In this document: piece after piece, positions 1 through 8,544 of the stretch | Layout of the letters: each line of letters opens with the position of its first letter | Numbering within the stretch: position 1 is the first letter of the stretch | Position numbers and translations under genes: made by a program | The notes under the pieces: generated by a model | Told to the model about the DNA's origin: nothing | The model's input: the letters and a program-made list of their open reading frames with translations, nothing else | Databases searched by the model: none | NCBI GenBank assembly: GCA_963771005.1 | Contig: CAVYRO010000002.1 | Location: 682,001-746,000, forward strand | Source of the DNA: DASQZK01 sp963771005 | GTDB taxonomy: Bacteria > Bacteroidota > Bacteroidia > Bacteroidales > GCA-2748055 | Direction: 5' to 3' | Length of the DNA stretch: 64,000 bases

Positions 1-363
1 GGGGTTACGCCAAGCGAGTATAATGAAGTTTTTGGTAACGTTGCTAATCAACGCATTGACGGCCGTATCGTAAAAGCTATGAAAGCCCGAGTTGCTTTAT
101 TGGCAGCCAGTCCTGCCTATAATCCTGGTGATGATCTGGCTTTATGGGAAACCACAGCGAATTACGCCGGCGCTTCTATTATAAGTGCCGGGGGAATTGC
201 CTCCCTTGATCCCGATGGAAACAATTTTTTTAATTCATCATTAGTTGATAAAGTTAAATTGCCCAATATTGACCAACCGGAGATGATTTGGAGACAAGCA
301 TCCAACAATATTAATACATGGGAGGGAAATAATTTCCCACCATCATTATTTGGTAATGGTCGT

Positions 364-1672
364 CACTAGTGTCCGGTTAAGATTTGTCCAAAGATGTTTA
401 ATATACTTATACACAGCACACTACAGCGTTTTAAAAATTTTACGACTTGAAATCTTAATTTCGCTCATTTAAATATTTGAGCGAAAATGTATACAGGAAA
501 AACAATATTTGCACAGTTGATGACATTTATGCCAGAATATGAGTTCCAGAAGTGTGTCGATCATTACCAAGGCGACTATCGAGTAAGAAAACTTACTTGT
601 CGGGAGCATTTCCTTGTGATGAGTTTTGCCCAACTCACCGGTCGAGAAAGCCTTCGTGATATTGAAAACTGTCTGACTGCTTTTTCTGGCAAGTTATATC
701 ACTCGGGTTTCAGCAAACCAGTTTCCAGATCTACTCTTGCTGATGCTAATGAGAAAAGGAACTGGCGCATTTATGCTGACTTCGCTCAAATCCTGATTAA
801 ACAGGCAAGGCCGCTTTACATCGAGGATAACGACTTCAGGGTTGATCTTGATAATATGGTCTACGCATTTGACAGCACCACCATTGACTTGTGTCTTAGT
901 CTGTATCCTTGGGCAAAATTCCACCATCAAAAGGGTGCAATAAAGATGCATACCTTACTGGATCTCCGAGGATCCATTCCTGTTTTCATTGACATCACCG
1001 AAGGTTCTGTTCATGACGTTAACTTACTGGATGTGATGCCTATTGAGCCGGGGTCTTATTACATCATGGATAAGGGATACATTGATTTTCATCGGCTGTA
1101 TTCCCTTTTTCATCAGGCTCATGCATTCTTTGTTATGAGAGCAAAGGATAATCTAAAATGTGAAGTGATTTCCTCTGCATATGTTGACAAAGATGCAGGC
1201 TTGATAAGTGACCAGATAGTGAAATTGACCGGGTATAAATCCTCTAAATCTTATCCCGACAAATTCCGGTTGGTTATTTACGAAGACTATGCCACTAACA
1301 CTGTTTACCCCTTTATGACCAATGATTTTGAACTCCCCGCTCTGTCTATCGCAGAGCTTTACCGGGAACGTTGGAAAATCGAACTCTTTTTCAAATGGAT
1401 CAAACAGCATTTGCATATTAAGGCATTCTATGGCACCAGTCAAAACGCCGTTTCCTGCCAGATATGGATAGCAACCTGCACATATTTGCTGATTGCAATC
1501 GCCAAGAAAAAATTAAATCTGGCAATAACTCTGTACACATTCGCTCAAACATTGGGTCTTACTCTGTTTGAAAAGACCCCTATCAAAGAACTTTTTAACA
1601 ATAGAAACTTTTTCAATAATCTGTCCGATGAAAATCAATTATCATTATGGGATTCTTAACCGGACACTAGTG
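364..1672 (+). mobile_element. IS4-family insertion sequence with 9-bp target duplication
   Basis: A 1309-bp element with perfect 19-bp terminal inverted repeats. The left end starts cactagtgtccggttaag (364-382) and the right end is its reverse complement (1654-1672). It is flanked by the 9-bp direct repeat aatggtcgt (355-363 and 1673-1681). The uninterrupted target is visible at 47599-47607. It carries a single intact transposase gene and sits inside the duplicated susD. The intact gene and perfect ends suggest a recent insertion. Confidence 0.95.
487..1659 (+). CDS. IS4-family transposase (DUF4372 plus DDE domain)
   Basis: A 390-aa transposase occupying nearly all of the IS. The N-terminus (about residues 5-75) has the DUF4372-type helical domain seen in Bacteroidota IS4 transposases. 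The DDE_Tnp_1 catalytic core follows: an Asp in the AFDSTTIDL segment (about residue 128), a second in MDKGYID, and the IS4-type Y-(2)-R-(3)-E-(6)-K signature in YRERWKIELFFKWIK. It should catalyse cut-and-paste movement of the element. The length is normal for the family and there is no frameshift. The ATG at 487 lies about 120 bp inside the left inverted repeat. Confidence 0.93.
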   Translation: MYTGKTIFAQLMTFMPEYEFQKCVDHYQGDYRVRKLTCREHFLVMSFAQLTGRESLRDIENCLTAFSGKLYHSGFSKPVSRSTLADANEKRNWRIYADFAQILIKQARPLYIEDNDFRVDLDNMVYAFDSTTIDLCLSLYPWAKFHHQKGAIKMHTLLDLRGSIPVFIDITEGSVHDVNLLDVMPIEPGSYYIMDKGYIDFHRLYSLFHQAHAFFVMRAKDNLKCEVISSAYVDKDAGLISDQIVKLTGYKSSKSYPDKFRLVIYEDYATNTVYPFMTNDFELPALSIAELYRERWKIELFFKWIKQHLHIKAFYGTSQNAVSCQIWIATCTYLLIAIAKKKLNLAITLYTFAQTLGLTLFEKTPIKELFNNRNFFNNLSDENQLSLWDS

Positions 1673-2461
1673 AATGGTCGTATTAATCCGACAAAGAACC
1701 TTGTTGATGCTTTCCCAATGCAAAACGGGTATCCGATAACTGACCCGTCTAGCCTGTATGATCCTTCTAATCCCTATGCTAACCGTGATCCCAGACTCGA
1801 CCTGTACATTGTTTATAATGGCAGTTCATTGAAAGGAGAAACAATTTTGACAGGTGTTGGGGGCGGTAGTAATGCTAAGGACTCTTTACAAAATTCAACC
1901 CGCACAGGTTATTATTTGAGAAAAATGTTAAGAGAAGATGTCAACATGAATCCTAATTCTACAAATACCAAGAAACATTATAGTGTATATATGCGGTACA
2001 CTGAACTATTTCTTATCTATGCTGAAGCAGCCAATGAAGCCTGGGGACCAGATGGAACCGGAACTAACGGTTTTTCAGCACGTGACGTTATTGCCTCTAT
2101 CCGAAATCGTGCCGGTATCGCACAGCCTGACAACTACCTTGCTTCAATCTCAACAAAAGAAGATATGCGCAATTTAATCCATAACGAAAGAAGACTTGAA
2201 CTTTGTTTTGAAGGGTTCCGCTTTTGGGATTTACGTCGATGGAATAATGATTTAACCGAGTCGGCAAAGGGAGTTAATGTAAATGGTACAAATTACAATG
2301 TGGTCGATGTTGAACCGCGCTCCTATGATAACAGTTTTATGCACTATGGTCCCCTTCCTTACGGAGAAGTTGTAAAGTTTGACGCCCTTATTCAAAACAA
2401 AGATTGGTAGTAAGTAACTCTGTTTAACGTGGGAAAACTTTAATACAAAAAAAATTAAAAT

Positions 2462-3472
2462 ATGAAGAAAATATTAATTTTACTAACCTTAGCTACCTCC
2501 TTAAATGCTTGTCACAAGGATACAGAATTTTCGGATTTTGGTTCTACAGCTGGCTATTTTCCATACCAGTATCCGGTCAGGACCCTTGTCTTGGGTAATT
2601 ATATTTACGACAATACCAATGATAATAATCATATATTTTTGATATCTGCCGCTTTCGGCGGAGTACTCGAAAACAAGGTAAACAGGGAATTTTCTGTTGA
2701 GCTGGCTCCTGATCTTTGTGACAGTGTTTTATTTAATTCAACGAAGGACACAATTCATTTGATGCCGACGTCATATTATACCTTATCGTCAAACGATATA
2801 ACAATCCCGCCAGGTAAAGTAAATGCAGGTATCGAAGTACATTTAACCGATGCTTTTTTTGATGACCCGTTGGCAATAAAATTAGCTTATGTTATTCCAA
2901 TGCGTATTGTTAGTGCAACAAATCTGGACTCTGTTTTGCGGGGTGAACCCATTGCAGTGAATCCTGATCCGCGTATTGCCAGTGATTGGGCAGTACAACC
3001 TAAAGATTTTACTATGTTCGCCATTAAGTTTATTAATCGTTATCATGGGAAATACCTTCACCGTGGAGCCAGTGTTGTAAAGGATGCTTCTTCCATAGTT
3101 CTGGAAGATACACTTTATGCTGCCCCATATGTCGTACAAGATGAAATTTGGAGCCTGGTAACCACAGGTAAAAACCAGGTTAACGTTTTGGCAAATTCAC
3201 ATTCAAAAATAATTACAGGAACATTTGATATGAACCTGACATTTACCGATTCTACTTCATGTACAATTTCCGAGGGTGATGGATCTGCTTATTCAATATC
3301 CGGAGGTGGCCAATTCGTAATCAATGGAGATGAATGGGGAAATGAAAAACGAGATGCTATTTTTATAAATTATCAGGTAAAATCCGGAACCAACACATTA
3401 TTTGCAACCGATACTATAGTTATCAGGGACAGAGATGTGGTAATGGAACTTTTTGCCCCTGAAGTTATATGA
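2462..3472 (+). CDS. DUF1735/DUF5627-type surface lipoprotein (SusE/F position)
   Basis: A 336-aa predicted lipoprotein. The signal peptide ends in the lipobox LNAC with Cys17 as the lipidation site. The N-terminal half (about 40-165) has the strand-rich pattern of DUF1735 (BT_3987-type N-terminal) domains. The C-terminal half (about 185-330) resembles DUF5627. Such proteins follow susCD genes and are thought to bind glycans at the cell surface; the ligand cannot be read from the sequence. It starts 51 bp after the susD stop, as in an operon. The protein is identical to the one at 48388-49398. Because the susD upstream is broken, expression of this copy from the original promoter is doubtful. 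Confidence 0.75.
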   Translation: MKKILILLTLATSLNACHKDTEFSDFGSTAGYFPYQYPVRTLVLGNYIYDNTNDNNHIFLISAAFGGVLENKVNREFSVELAPDLCDSVLFNSTKDTIHLMPTSYYTLSSNDITIPPGKVNAGIEVHLTDAFFDDPLAIKLAYVIPMRIVSATNLDSVLRGEPIAVNPDPRIASDWAVQPKDFTMFAIKFINRYHGKYLHRGASVVKDASSIVLEDTLYAAPYVVQDEIWSLVTTGKNQVNVLANSHSKIITGTFDMNLTFTDSTSCTISEGDGSAYSISGGGQFVINGDEWGNEKRDAIFINYQVKSGTNTLFATDTIVIRDRDVVMELFAPEVI

Positions 3473-3537
3473 AATTAGTCTAAAGGAATTATTTATAGTT
3501 TCCGGTTGCCCCTGGGAAAATACAACCTTTATCCCAT

Positions 3538-3723
3538 GTGGAATTTACCTGGAAATATCCGATGCCAAAATTATATCTGATTCAGGTGTCAAACGAAAGC
3601 GAAACATGGGAAACAGTATATACAACCGGGCTCAGTAAAATTGAGACTATTCGTTTTGCAACTAACTGGCAAGATGGGTTTGGTTTTTCATTTTCGATCC
3701 ATCTGAGGGAGAAGGTCATTTAG
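3538..3723 (+). pseudogene. Possible decayed tail of the preceding lipoprotein gene
   Basis: A 61-codon open stretch starting 65 bp after the lipoprotein gene, in another frame. Its sequence (VSNESETWETVY around residues 17-28) looks like the edge of an F5/8-type (discoidin-like) sugar-binding module, which often ends such lipoproteins. No convincing ribosome-binding site is seen. A remnant joined to the upstream gene before a frameshift is one reading; a chance open frame is another. The identical stretch is at 49464-49649. The TAG stop is immediately next to the IS1595 target duplication. Confidence 0.25.
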
Positions 3724-3727
3724 TTTA

Positions 3728-4729
3728 ACTGCCTATCCCTTTCGGTCAAGTTTATTTTATTAACTCTTTAAAAGGTTGAGGAGGAGTGTCAACCGCCTGC
3801 TGCATTAGTCGGTAAAATAGCTTTCCTCTATATGTTGATAATTTTCGATTGAACCTAAATGCGAATTCGTCTAAGTAATACGATAGATATTTTGGAGTAA
3901 TGCTACCTTGATGTGTCCCATTTATCCATCGTTTTACAAGAGAATCAACAAGATGCACATGCGGTAAAAGTTCATGCGCCTCTTTCCCAGTTCCTGAAAT
4001 AACTTTTGTTTCATGTTTATATTTCTCAGAATTAGACAAAGAGCTATATCCTGTCCAACCATCTGTTATTATTGTACTCCCCGGTTCAATATTTTCTTCA
4101 ATAAATTGCAAAAGATGTTTTCCAGAGGCTTCAGGTATACACTTAAAGCGAACTCGACCTATTTGTTTCCCAATACATTCAGTGGCTACAACCACCAAAG
4201 TCTTTGTTTCAGCACCTCTTCCTTGTTTTCCTTTGCTAATTTCTTTTCCTCCTATATAAGTTTCATCAACCTCGACTTCTCCCGAAAGCTTATCTCTTCC
4301 GGATCTTACCATAGCTCTTCGAAGTTTTTGCAACCAGGACCAAGCGGTTTCGTATGATCCAAAGCCCATAAAATCCATTAAATTATTGGCACTTGCACCA
4401 GTCTTTTGTGCAACAACCCACCACATTATATGAAACCAAAGTAATAAGGGTTTTCTTATCCCATGAAAAATTGTTCCTCCCGGAATACTCACTTGATAAC
4501 CACAAGAAGAACAATGAATCAATTTTTGCTCTGTCAGCCAGTATTTGTTACTGTTTTTACATTTCGGACATATATAGCCATCTGGCCATCTAATTTCAAA
4601 AATATAATTCCAGCAATCTTCGTCGGTCTTGAATTTTGCTAAGAATTCTTGAAAATCTTTCGGATAATGCTCATTATTACTCATTCTGTAAAGTTATACC
4701 TTTTTACTTGACCGAAAGGGATAGGCAGT
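3728..4729 (-). mobile_element. IS1595-family insertion sequence, copy 1
   Basis: A 1002-bp element with perfect 24-bp terminal inverted repeats (3728-3751 and 4706-4729; outer part actgcctatccctttcgg). Flanks are ttagttta (3720-3727) and ttagttaa (4730-4737). This is an 8-bp target duplication with one mismatch, the length typical of IS1595. The empty site is present at 49646-49653 in the duplicated copy, so insertion followed the duplication. A second copy with a few amino-acid differences is at 51426-52427. Confidence 0.93.
3752..4684 (-). CDS. IS1595-family transposase (ISXO2-like DDE domain)
   Basis: A 310-aa transposase. The N-terminus contains a zinc ribbon with Cys39, Cys42, Cys58 and Cys61. 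The ISXO2-like catalytic domain follows, with Asp140 in EVEVDETYIGG, a second Asp in ITDGWTGYSS and the His-containing HVHLVDSLVKRWING region. It is intact and complete for this family. Compared with the copy at 51471-52403 it differs at a few positions (VSIPGG against ASITGG, GIRK against GTRK, WING against WINR). The start lies just inside the right inverted repeat. Confidence 0.93.
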   Translation of the reverse strand: MSNNEHYPKDFQEFLAKFKTDEDCWNYIFEIRWPDGYICPKCKNSNKYWLTEQKLIHCSSCGYQVSIPGGTIFHGIRKPLLLWFHIMWWVVAQKTGASANNLMDFMGFGSYETAWSWLQKLRRAMVRSGRDKLSGEVEVDETYIGGKEISKGKQGRGAETKTLVVVATECIGKQIGRVRFKCIPEASGKHLLQFIEENIEPGSTIITDGWTGYSSLSNSEKYKHETKVISGTGKEAHELLPHVHLVDSLVKRWINGTHQGSITPKYLSYYLDEFAFRFNRKLSTYRGKLFYRLMQQAVDTPPQPFKELIK

Positions 4730-4737
4730 TTAGTTAA

Positions 4738-5036
4738 TTATTTTGCGTCTTTCATTAATTCTATTAAAAAAACAATTTTCTTCCTAGTGATTCATGACTA
4801 TTAATCGTCTTTATATTTAAGGGGGTTTTGTAAACAACTCAAACTACTAATAACTTAAATGATTCAGGAAGTAACTTTTCGAATACTTTTCAGACCAATT
4901 GAAGCTTCAATTGAGTTTCCATTGGTAAAGCCGTGTTGCAATTACATGATTTTATCAATTATTAACCTATATTAAGAACACAAATTCCAAACTGAGTTTT
5001 TTTTAATATTAATTAATTAAAAAAGGAGAGCATTAT
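4738..5036. other. Non-coding leader upstream of the T9SS protein gene
   Basis: About 300 bp of AT-rich sequence with no credible gene, identical to 49664-49952. It ends in the ribosome-binding-site-like aaaaggagag before the ATG at 5037. It probably contains the promoter of the two small secreted-protein genes that follow, but I cannot place -33/-7 boxes with confidence. Confidence 0.5.
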
Positions 5037-5564
5037 ATGAAACACACAAAATTTAAACTTTTAAGTGTGCTGCTCCTGTTAGGCTTAGGTCTTACAGCAC
5101 TGCAGGCACAAAACACACTTTATTTAAGAGATAAAGCAGGTGGTATGCAAACTACATTTATGTTAAGTGACGTGAGGAGTATTACTCTTCCTTCAGGAAA
5201 CGTAATGATTAACAAAACCGATGGTTCTTCAAGTACTTTCGTAATGACAGACGTCCGATATATGAGTTTTACGGACTTTACTACTACAGGTATAGCTAAT
5301 AAAGATATTCGGAGTAGTAAATTTAGTTTTTATCCTAACCCGGTAAGTGACGAAATACATATCACCTATGAATCGGACAAAACCGAGGATTTGCGGCTGG
5401 TAGTTTTTGATATACAGGGCAAAGTTTTATATCAGGAAATGATTAACAGTCAAATTGGAACAAATACTGTAAAATTCAATGTCTCACAATTAAAAAATGG
5501 ATTGTATTTATGTCGTTTATCAGGTAGCAATATTTTTGAAACAATAAAATTTATTAAAAATTAA
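5037..5564 (+). CDS. Small secreted protein with T9SS type A sorting domain
   Basis: A 175-aa protein. It has a signal peptide (about residues 1-24, ending ALQAQ), a short central region with two similar strands (about 28-85, each containing SD or TD-VR), and a C-terminal Por-secretion domain (about 97-175). The sorting domain starts FSFYPNPVSDEI and ends GLYLCRLSGSNIFETIKFI, the usual T9SS type A layout. It should be exported by the type IX system and anchored or released outside. The function of the short mature part is unknown. A strong AGGAG site precedes the ATG. The FISUMP gene starts 20 bp downstream, so the two are probably co-transcribed. Identical to 49953-50480. Confidence 0.8.
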   Translation: MKHTKFKLLSVLLLLGLGLTALQAQNTLYLRDKAGGMQTTFMLSDVRSITLPSGNVMINKTDGSSSTFVMTDVRYMSFTDFTTTGIANKDIRSSKFSFYPNPVSDEIHITYESDKTEDLRLVVFDIQGKVLYQEMINSQIGTNTVKFNVSQLKNGLYLCRLSGSNIFETIKFIKN

Positions 5565-5583
5565 AAAAAAGGAGAAAATAACT

Positions 5584-6381
5584 ATGAAAACAATATTTAC
5601 ATTAATTGTAATACTATTTTTTGGTTTGACTTCAGCTAAAGCACAAGAAGATAGCTTGTATATTTATTATGAAGGTTCAGTAATACTTCAGCATGCTATA
5701 GCTGGGATTGACAGTATAACTTTTACTCCTTCAACACCACCGGAACCACAAAAAGGCGTATATGATTTTGACGGAAATGGTTATGATACAGTTCATATTG
5801 GTACTCAGGTATGGTTGGCTGAAAACTTTAAATGTACTCATTATAGTAATGGTTTGCCTATACCTCTTTTAGGAGATTCTGCTTCCTGGGTTGATGCTAC
5901 AGCCGGAGGTTATGGCATTTATACTTATGATGATTCTTCCACCATTGCCGATTATGGTTTGTATTATAATTGGTATGCCGGTACCGATCCAAATGGTTTA
6001 GCTCCTGTGGGCTGGCATGTACCCACATTGCAAGATTGGCAAACCCTAAAAGCATTTGTAGATTCCGCATATGGTAGTCCGGAGGCTGGAGGCCAGGCAC
6101 TTAAAGAACCAGGTACAGATCATTGGAATACTGATTTAGGTGCAACGAATGCAACGGGATTTAATGCACTTCCGGCAGGATTCTTTAGAAAGGCTTGGGT
6201 AGCACAGACTGCCTGGGCTGCTTTTCAGGTTACTGATGATTTTAATACGGATGATAATTCTTTAATAAATATCTTTGGCTTTCATGTCTATAATGATGGG
6301 CATTTGCTACATGCTGGACCTTATGCAAAAACAGATGGGTATTCGATCCGTTTGATAATGGATTCTCCTCCTGTCAAATAG
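5584..6381 (+). CDS. Secreted FISUMP-domain protein
   Basis: A 265-aa protein with an N-terminal signal peptide (about residues 1-20, ending AKAQ). A Fib_succ_major (FISUMP) domain covers about 58-262, recognised from DGNGYDTVHIGTQVWLAENF, the YGLYYNWYAG segment and GWHVPTLQDWQTL. The family is common in secreted proteins of Fibrobacter and Bacteroidota and its biochemical role is not established. It follows the T9SS protein at 20 bp and precedes a strong terminator, making a two-gene unit. Identical to 50500-51297, and related to the broken gene at 52454-53083. Confidence 0.85.
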   Translation: MKTIFTLIVILFFGLTSAKAQEDSLYIYYEGSVILQHAIAGIDSITFTPSTPPEPQKGVYDFDGNGYDTVHIGTQVWLAENFKCTHYSNGLPIPLLGDSASWVDATAGGYGIYTYDDSSTIADYGLYYNWYAGTDPNGLAPVGWHVPTLQDWQTLKAFVDSAYGSPEAGGQALKEPGTDHWNTDLGATNATGFNALPAGFFRKAWVAQTAWAAFQVTDDFNTDDNSLINIFGFHVYNDGHLLHAGPYAKTDGYSIRLIMDSPPVK

Positions 6382-6418
6382 AGGCGTTTTTTAATTAATT
6401 ATATCAAATACATATTTA

Positions 6419-6464
6419 AAAAAACCTTCCGGCATAAAAATTAATGACCGGAAGGTTTTTTTTT
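6419..6464 (+). terminator. Rho-independent terminator after FISUMP gene
   Basis: Inverted repeat aaccttccggc / gaccggaaggtt with a short A/T-rich loop, followed by a T run. It lies 38 bp after the FISUMP stop. The same structure follows the other FISUMP genes at 51335 and 53125. Confidence 0.9.
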
Positions 6465-6509
6465 CTTCCAACTGATGTTAATTAACATGAGTTCGGCATA
6501 ATTTTAATA

Positions 6510-6835
6510 AGATAAAGTAAATGCAGGGCAATGAATTCTAAATTCAGAGAAGTTCTTTTGGCAAATAGCAATAAGTGATTAATTTGGAAATTAAATTGCC
6601 TATAAATCCTTCCGGGCTTCTATGGCGGGTATGCTCAATTTGACAGTTTTTTTTTAATTCATCAAAAATGGATTCAATATCTGATCCTAATGCGATTTGT
6701 TTACGCTCTTGAGCAATAACTTCTCCCGAAATGAATGCCAGGAATAACATAAAAAATATGCTTTTTGTAATATTGAATACATTTCCGTTATGGATTTACA
6801 TACAGTAAATAAATTTCTTTTCACGTTCCTATTTA
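6510..6835. other. Region with possible gene fragment on minus strand
   Basis: The first 50 bases resemble the sequence after the second FISUMP gene (about 53207-53257), so this is probably the diverged end of a FISUMP unit. The minus strand of 6544-6750 encodes 68 residues: a signal-peptide-like start (MLFLAFISGEVIAQ) followed by IFDELKK. This could be the beginning of a secreted or receptor protein cut off at 6544. No family is assigned and no full gene is supported. Confidence 0.3.
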
Positions 6836-8531
6836 GGGTTTGCTGAAAAAGTATTTTTTTATTCACAGAATGTTGATAATCAATCTAATAAGTTAATAAC
6901 TGTTGAGGTTTAAATTAGTAAAAATGCAAGTAAAAACATAGATTGTAATCAAAAAGCTTGCATTATGGTACGATATATTTCAGAAAAGCAGTTATCCATC
7001 GAGGAGTTCAAAACTCCTTTTCAGACAAAGTTGTCTCCGGATAATCGTTGGGTAAAACTGAGTCAGGTTGTTCCCTGGGATAAGTTTGCCTCTGCCTATA
7101 TGACGATGATGAATAATGGTTTTGGTCGTCCGGGAGTATCTCCTCGTATTGTATTGGGAGCTCTGATTATCAAACATTTGGAGAAACTGGATGACCGGGG
7201 TGTTATCCTGGCTATCCAGGAAAATATTTACATGCAGTATTTTGTGGGGCTGAAAGAATTTACCATTGATCCGGTTTTTGATCCCTCATTATTTGTTGAA
7301 ATCCGAAAAAGAGTTGGCCATAAATTTTTTGATTCACTCAATAGGGATCTGATCCGGTCGGTAAGTGAAAAGAAGGATAACAAGCATAACAAGAAGAAGA
7401 AAGAAAACGATGATGATGAACCGGAAAATAAGGGAAAGATGCAAGCCGATGCCACTGTAGCAGATCAATATATTACCTATCCCACCGACAATGGGATTTT
7501 GAATGAGAGCAGGAAGAAATGTGAAAGCTGATCGATAAACTATATGAAGCAGGTGAAAAACAAGGGGTTAAGCCCCGGACCTATCGCCGGACCATGAACA
7601 GTGCCTATCTTGGATTACTCGAAGAAAAAGAAAAAATCGAAAGCGACCCACCGGAAGATGACCAGAAAGCTACTGGAGAGTGTAAACCGGGATATTAACC
7701 ACATAGACCGAATGCTGGATGTGTTTGAAAAAAGTGGGGACCGCTTTCCCCTGTCTCATGCAGAGCAACGCCTATTATGGATTATTCGTACAGCCTATGG
7801 GCAACAGAAACAGATGTATGATACAGACAGTCATAGCTGTCCGGATCGCATCGTCAGTATTTACCAGCCTCATGTTCGCCCCATCCCGAGAGGTAAGATA
7901 AAGTCTCAAATTGAATTTGGGGCAAAGCTGGGGGTGAGTCTGGATGATGGTTTTGCCAGAATTAACACCTTTAGCTGGGATGCCTACCATGAGGCGGGGG
8001 ACTTGATCAAACAGGTTGAAGCCTTTAAAGAGCTGCACGGACATTATCCGGAGTTGGTGCAGGTAGATAAAATCTATGCCACACGTGAAAACAGGAACTG
8101 GTTGAAAGAAAGAGGAATAAGGATCACAGCGCCACCTCTGGGCAGAAAGCCGGCAAAGACTGCACAACCATATTATCAGAAAAGGAAAGGGCGTAAAGAA
8201 GCGGCAGAAAGAAAGAAAGAAATCACATTGAAGGAAAATTTGGACAAGGCAAAAATGGATATAATCTTAATGAGATCCGCGCCAGGTTAAGAGCCACTTC
8301 AGAAAGCTGGGTAGCATGTATCTTCTTTGTAATGAACCTGATAAACTATCAGGCAAAGGATTTTTTTGTGCTTATTTTTCAGATGGATTACCCGATGGAT
8401 GGACGAGGCCCTATGCCATTGATATGACTTGCCAGTAGAGTCATATTTGAATCAAAATCCAATCATCGGAACAAATATGAAACAGAAATTGAAATATTAT
8501 AAAATGGTTTGCTGACTTTCTCAGCAAACCC
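6836..8531 (+). mobile_element. DUF772-type (IS1182/IS5-like) insertion sequence, copy 1, degenerate
   Basis: A 1696-bp element. The ends are gggtttgctgaaaaagt (6836 onward) and actttctcagcaaaccc (to 8531), inverted repeats with one mismatch. It is flanked by the 6-bp direct repeat tattta (6830-6835 and 8532-8537). The transposase gene is frameshifted. A closely related copy, loaded with other insertions, occupies 11571-18361. The family call rests on the DUF772-type N-terminus of the transposase. Confidence 0.85.
6965..8427 (+). pseudogene. DUF772/DDE transposase, frameshifted
   Basis: The N-terminal part (6965-7531, 188 residues) has the DUF772 region (PRIVLGALIIKHLEKLDDRG, about residues 61-80). 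It stops early at KKCES because one A is missing from an A run near 7523 compared with the second copy (12260). Open reading resumes for residues such as VDKIYATRENRNWLKERGI (DDE core) up to about 8200. A second shift near the GAAA repeats at 8210-8220 puts the conserved C-terminal EGKFGQGKNGYNLNEIRARL into another frame, ending at 8427. At least two frameshifts make it inactive. Confidence 0.85.
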
Positions 8532-8544
8532 TATTTAATAAATC

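Larger units (their letters stand above)
1..2410 (+). pseudogene. susD: SusD-like lipoprotein gene, 5' truncated and split by an IS4 element
   Basis: This is the C-terminal two thirds of a RagB/SusD-family glycan-binding outer-membrane lipoprotein, identical to the intact copy at 46582-48336. The two halves (1-363 and 1673-2410) are separated by the IS4-family element at 364-1672. The reading frame runs into the IS at position 364. The downstream half is open from inside the IS to the stop at 2410 and keeps the SusD C-terminal signature (RLELCFEGFRFWDLRRW) found in RagB/SusD proteins. The gene start is outside the window. It is almost certainly non-functional, and the intact paralogue remains elsewhere in the window. 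Confidence 0.93.
1..6509. repeat. Segmental duplication, copy 1 (partner 47245-51425)
   Basis: After removing the two insertion sequences and their target duplications, this segment matches 47245-51425 almost base for base. The offset steps from 47244 to 45926 to 44916 exactly at the two IS insertions. I found one substitution (position 1693, a here and c in the partner). Position 1 is already inside the repeat, so its left edge lies outside the window. The match ends at 6509, where the partner runs into an IS1595 element at 51426. Both copies are in direct orientation and are separated by about 40.7 kb. The IS insertions are absent from the partner, so they happened after the duplication. 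Confidence 0.95.

Noticed and set aside
1568..1681. A new start for the susD fragment inside the IS4 element
   Set aside because: The open frame extends into the IS by chance; there is no signal peptide or ribosome-binding site, so no functional SusD would be made.
6825..6835. The 11-mer gttcctattta next to the DUF772-type element also occurs at 20893-20903 and in the iteron cores
   Set aside because: Too short and A/T-rich to mean more than chance without a genome-wide count.
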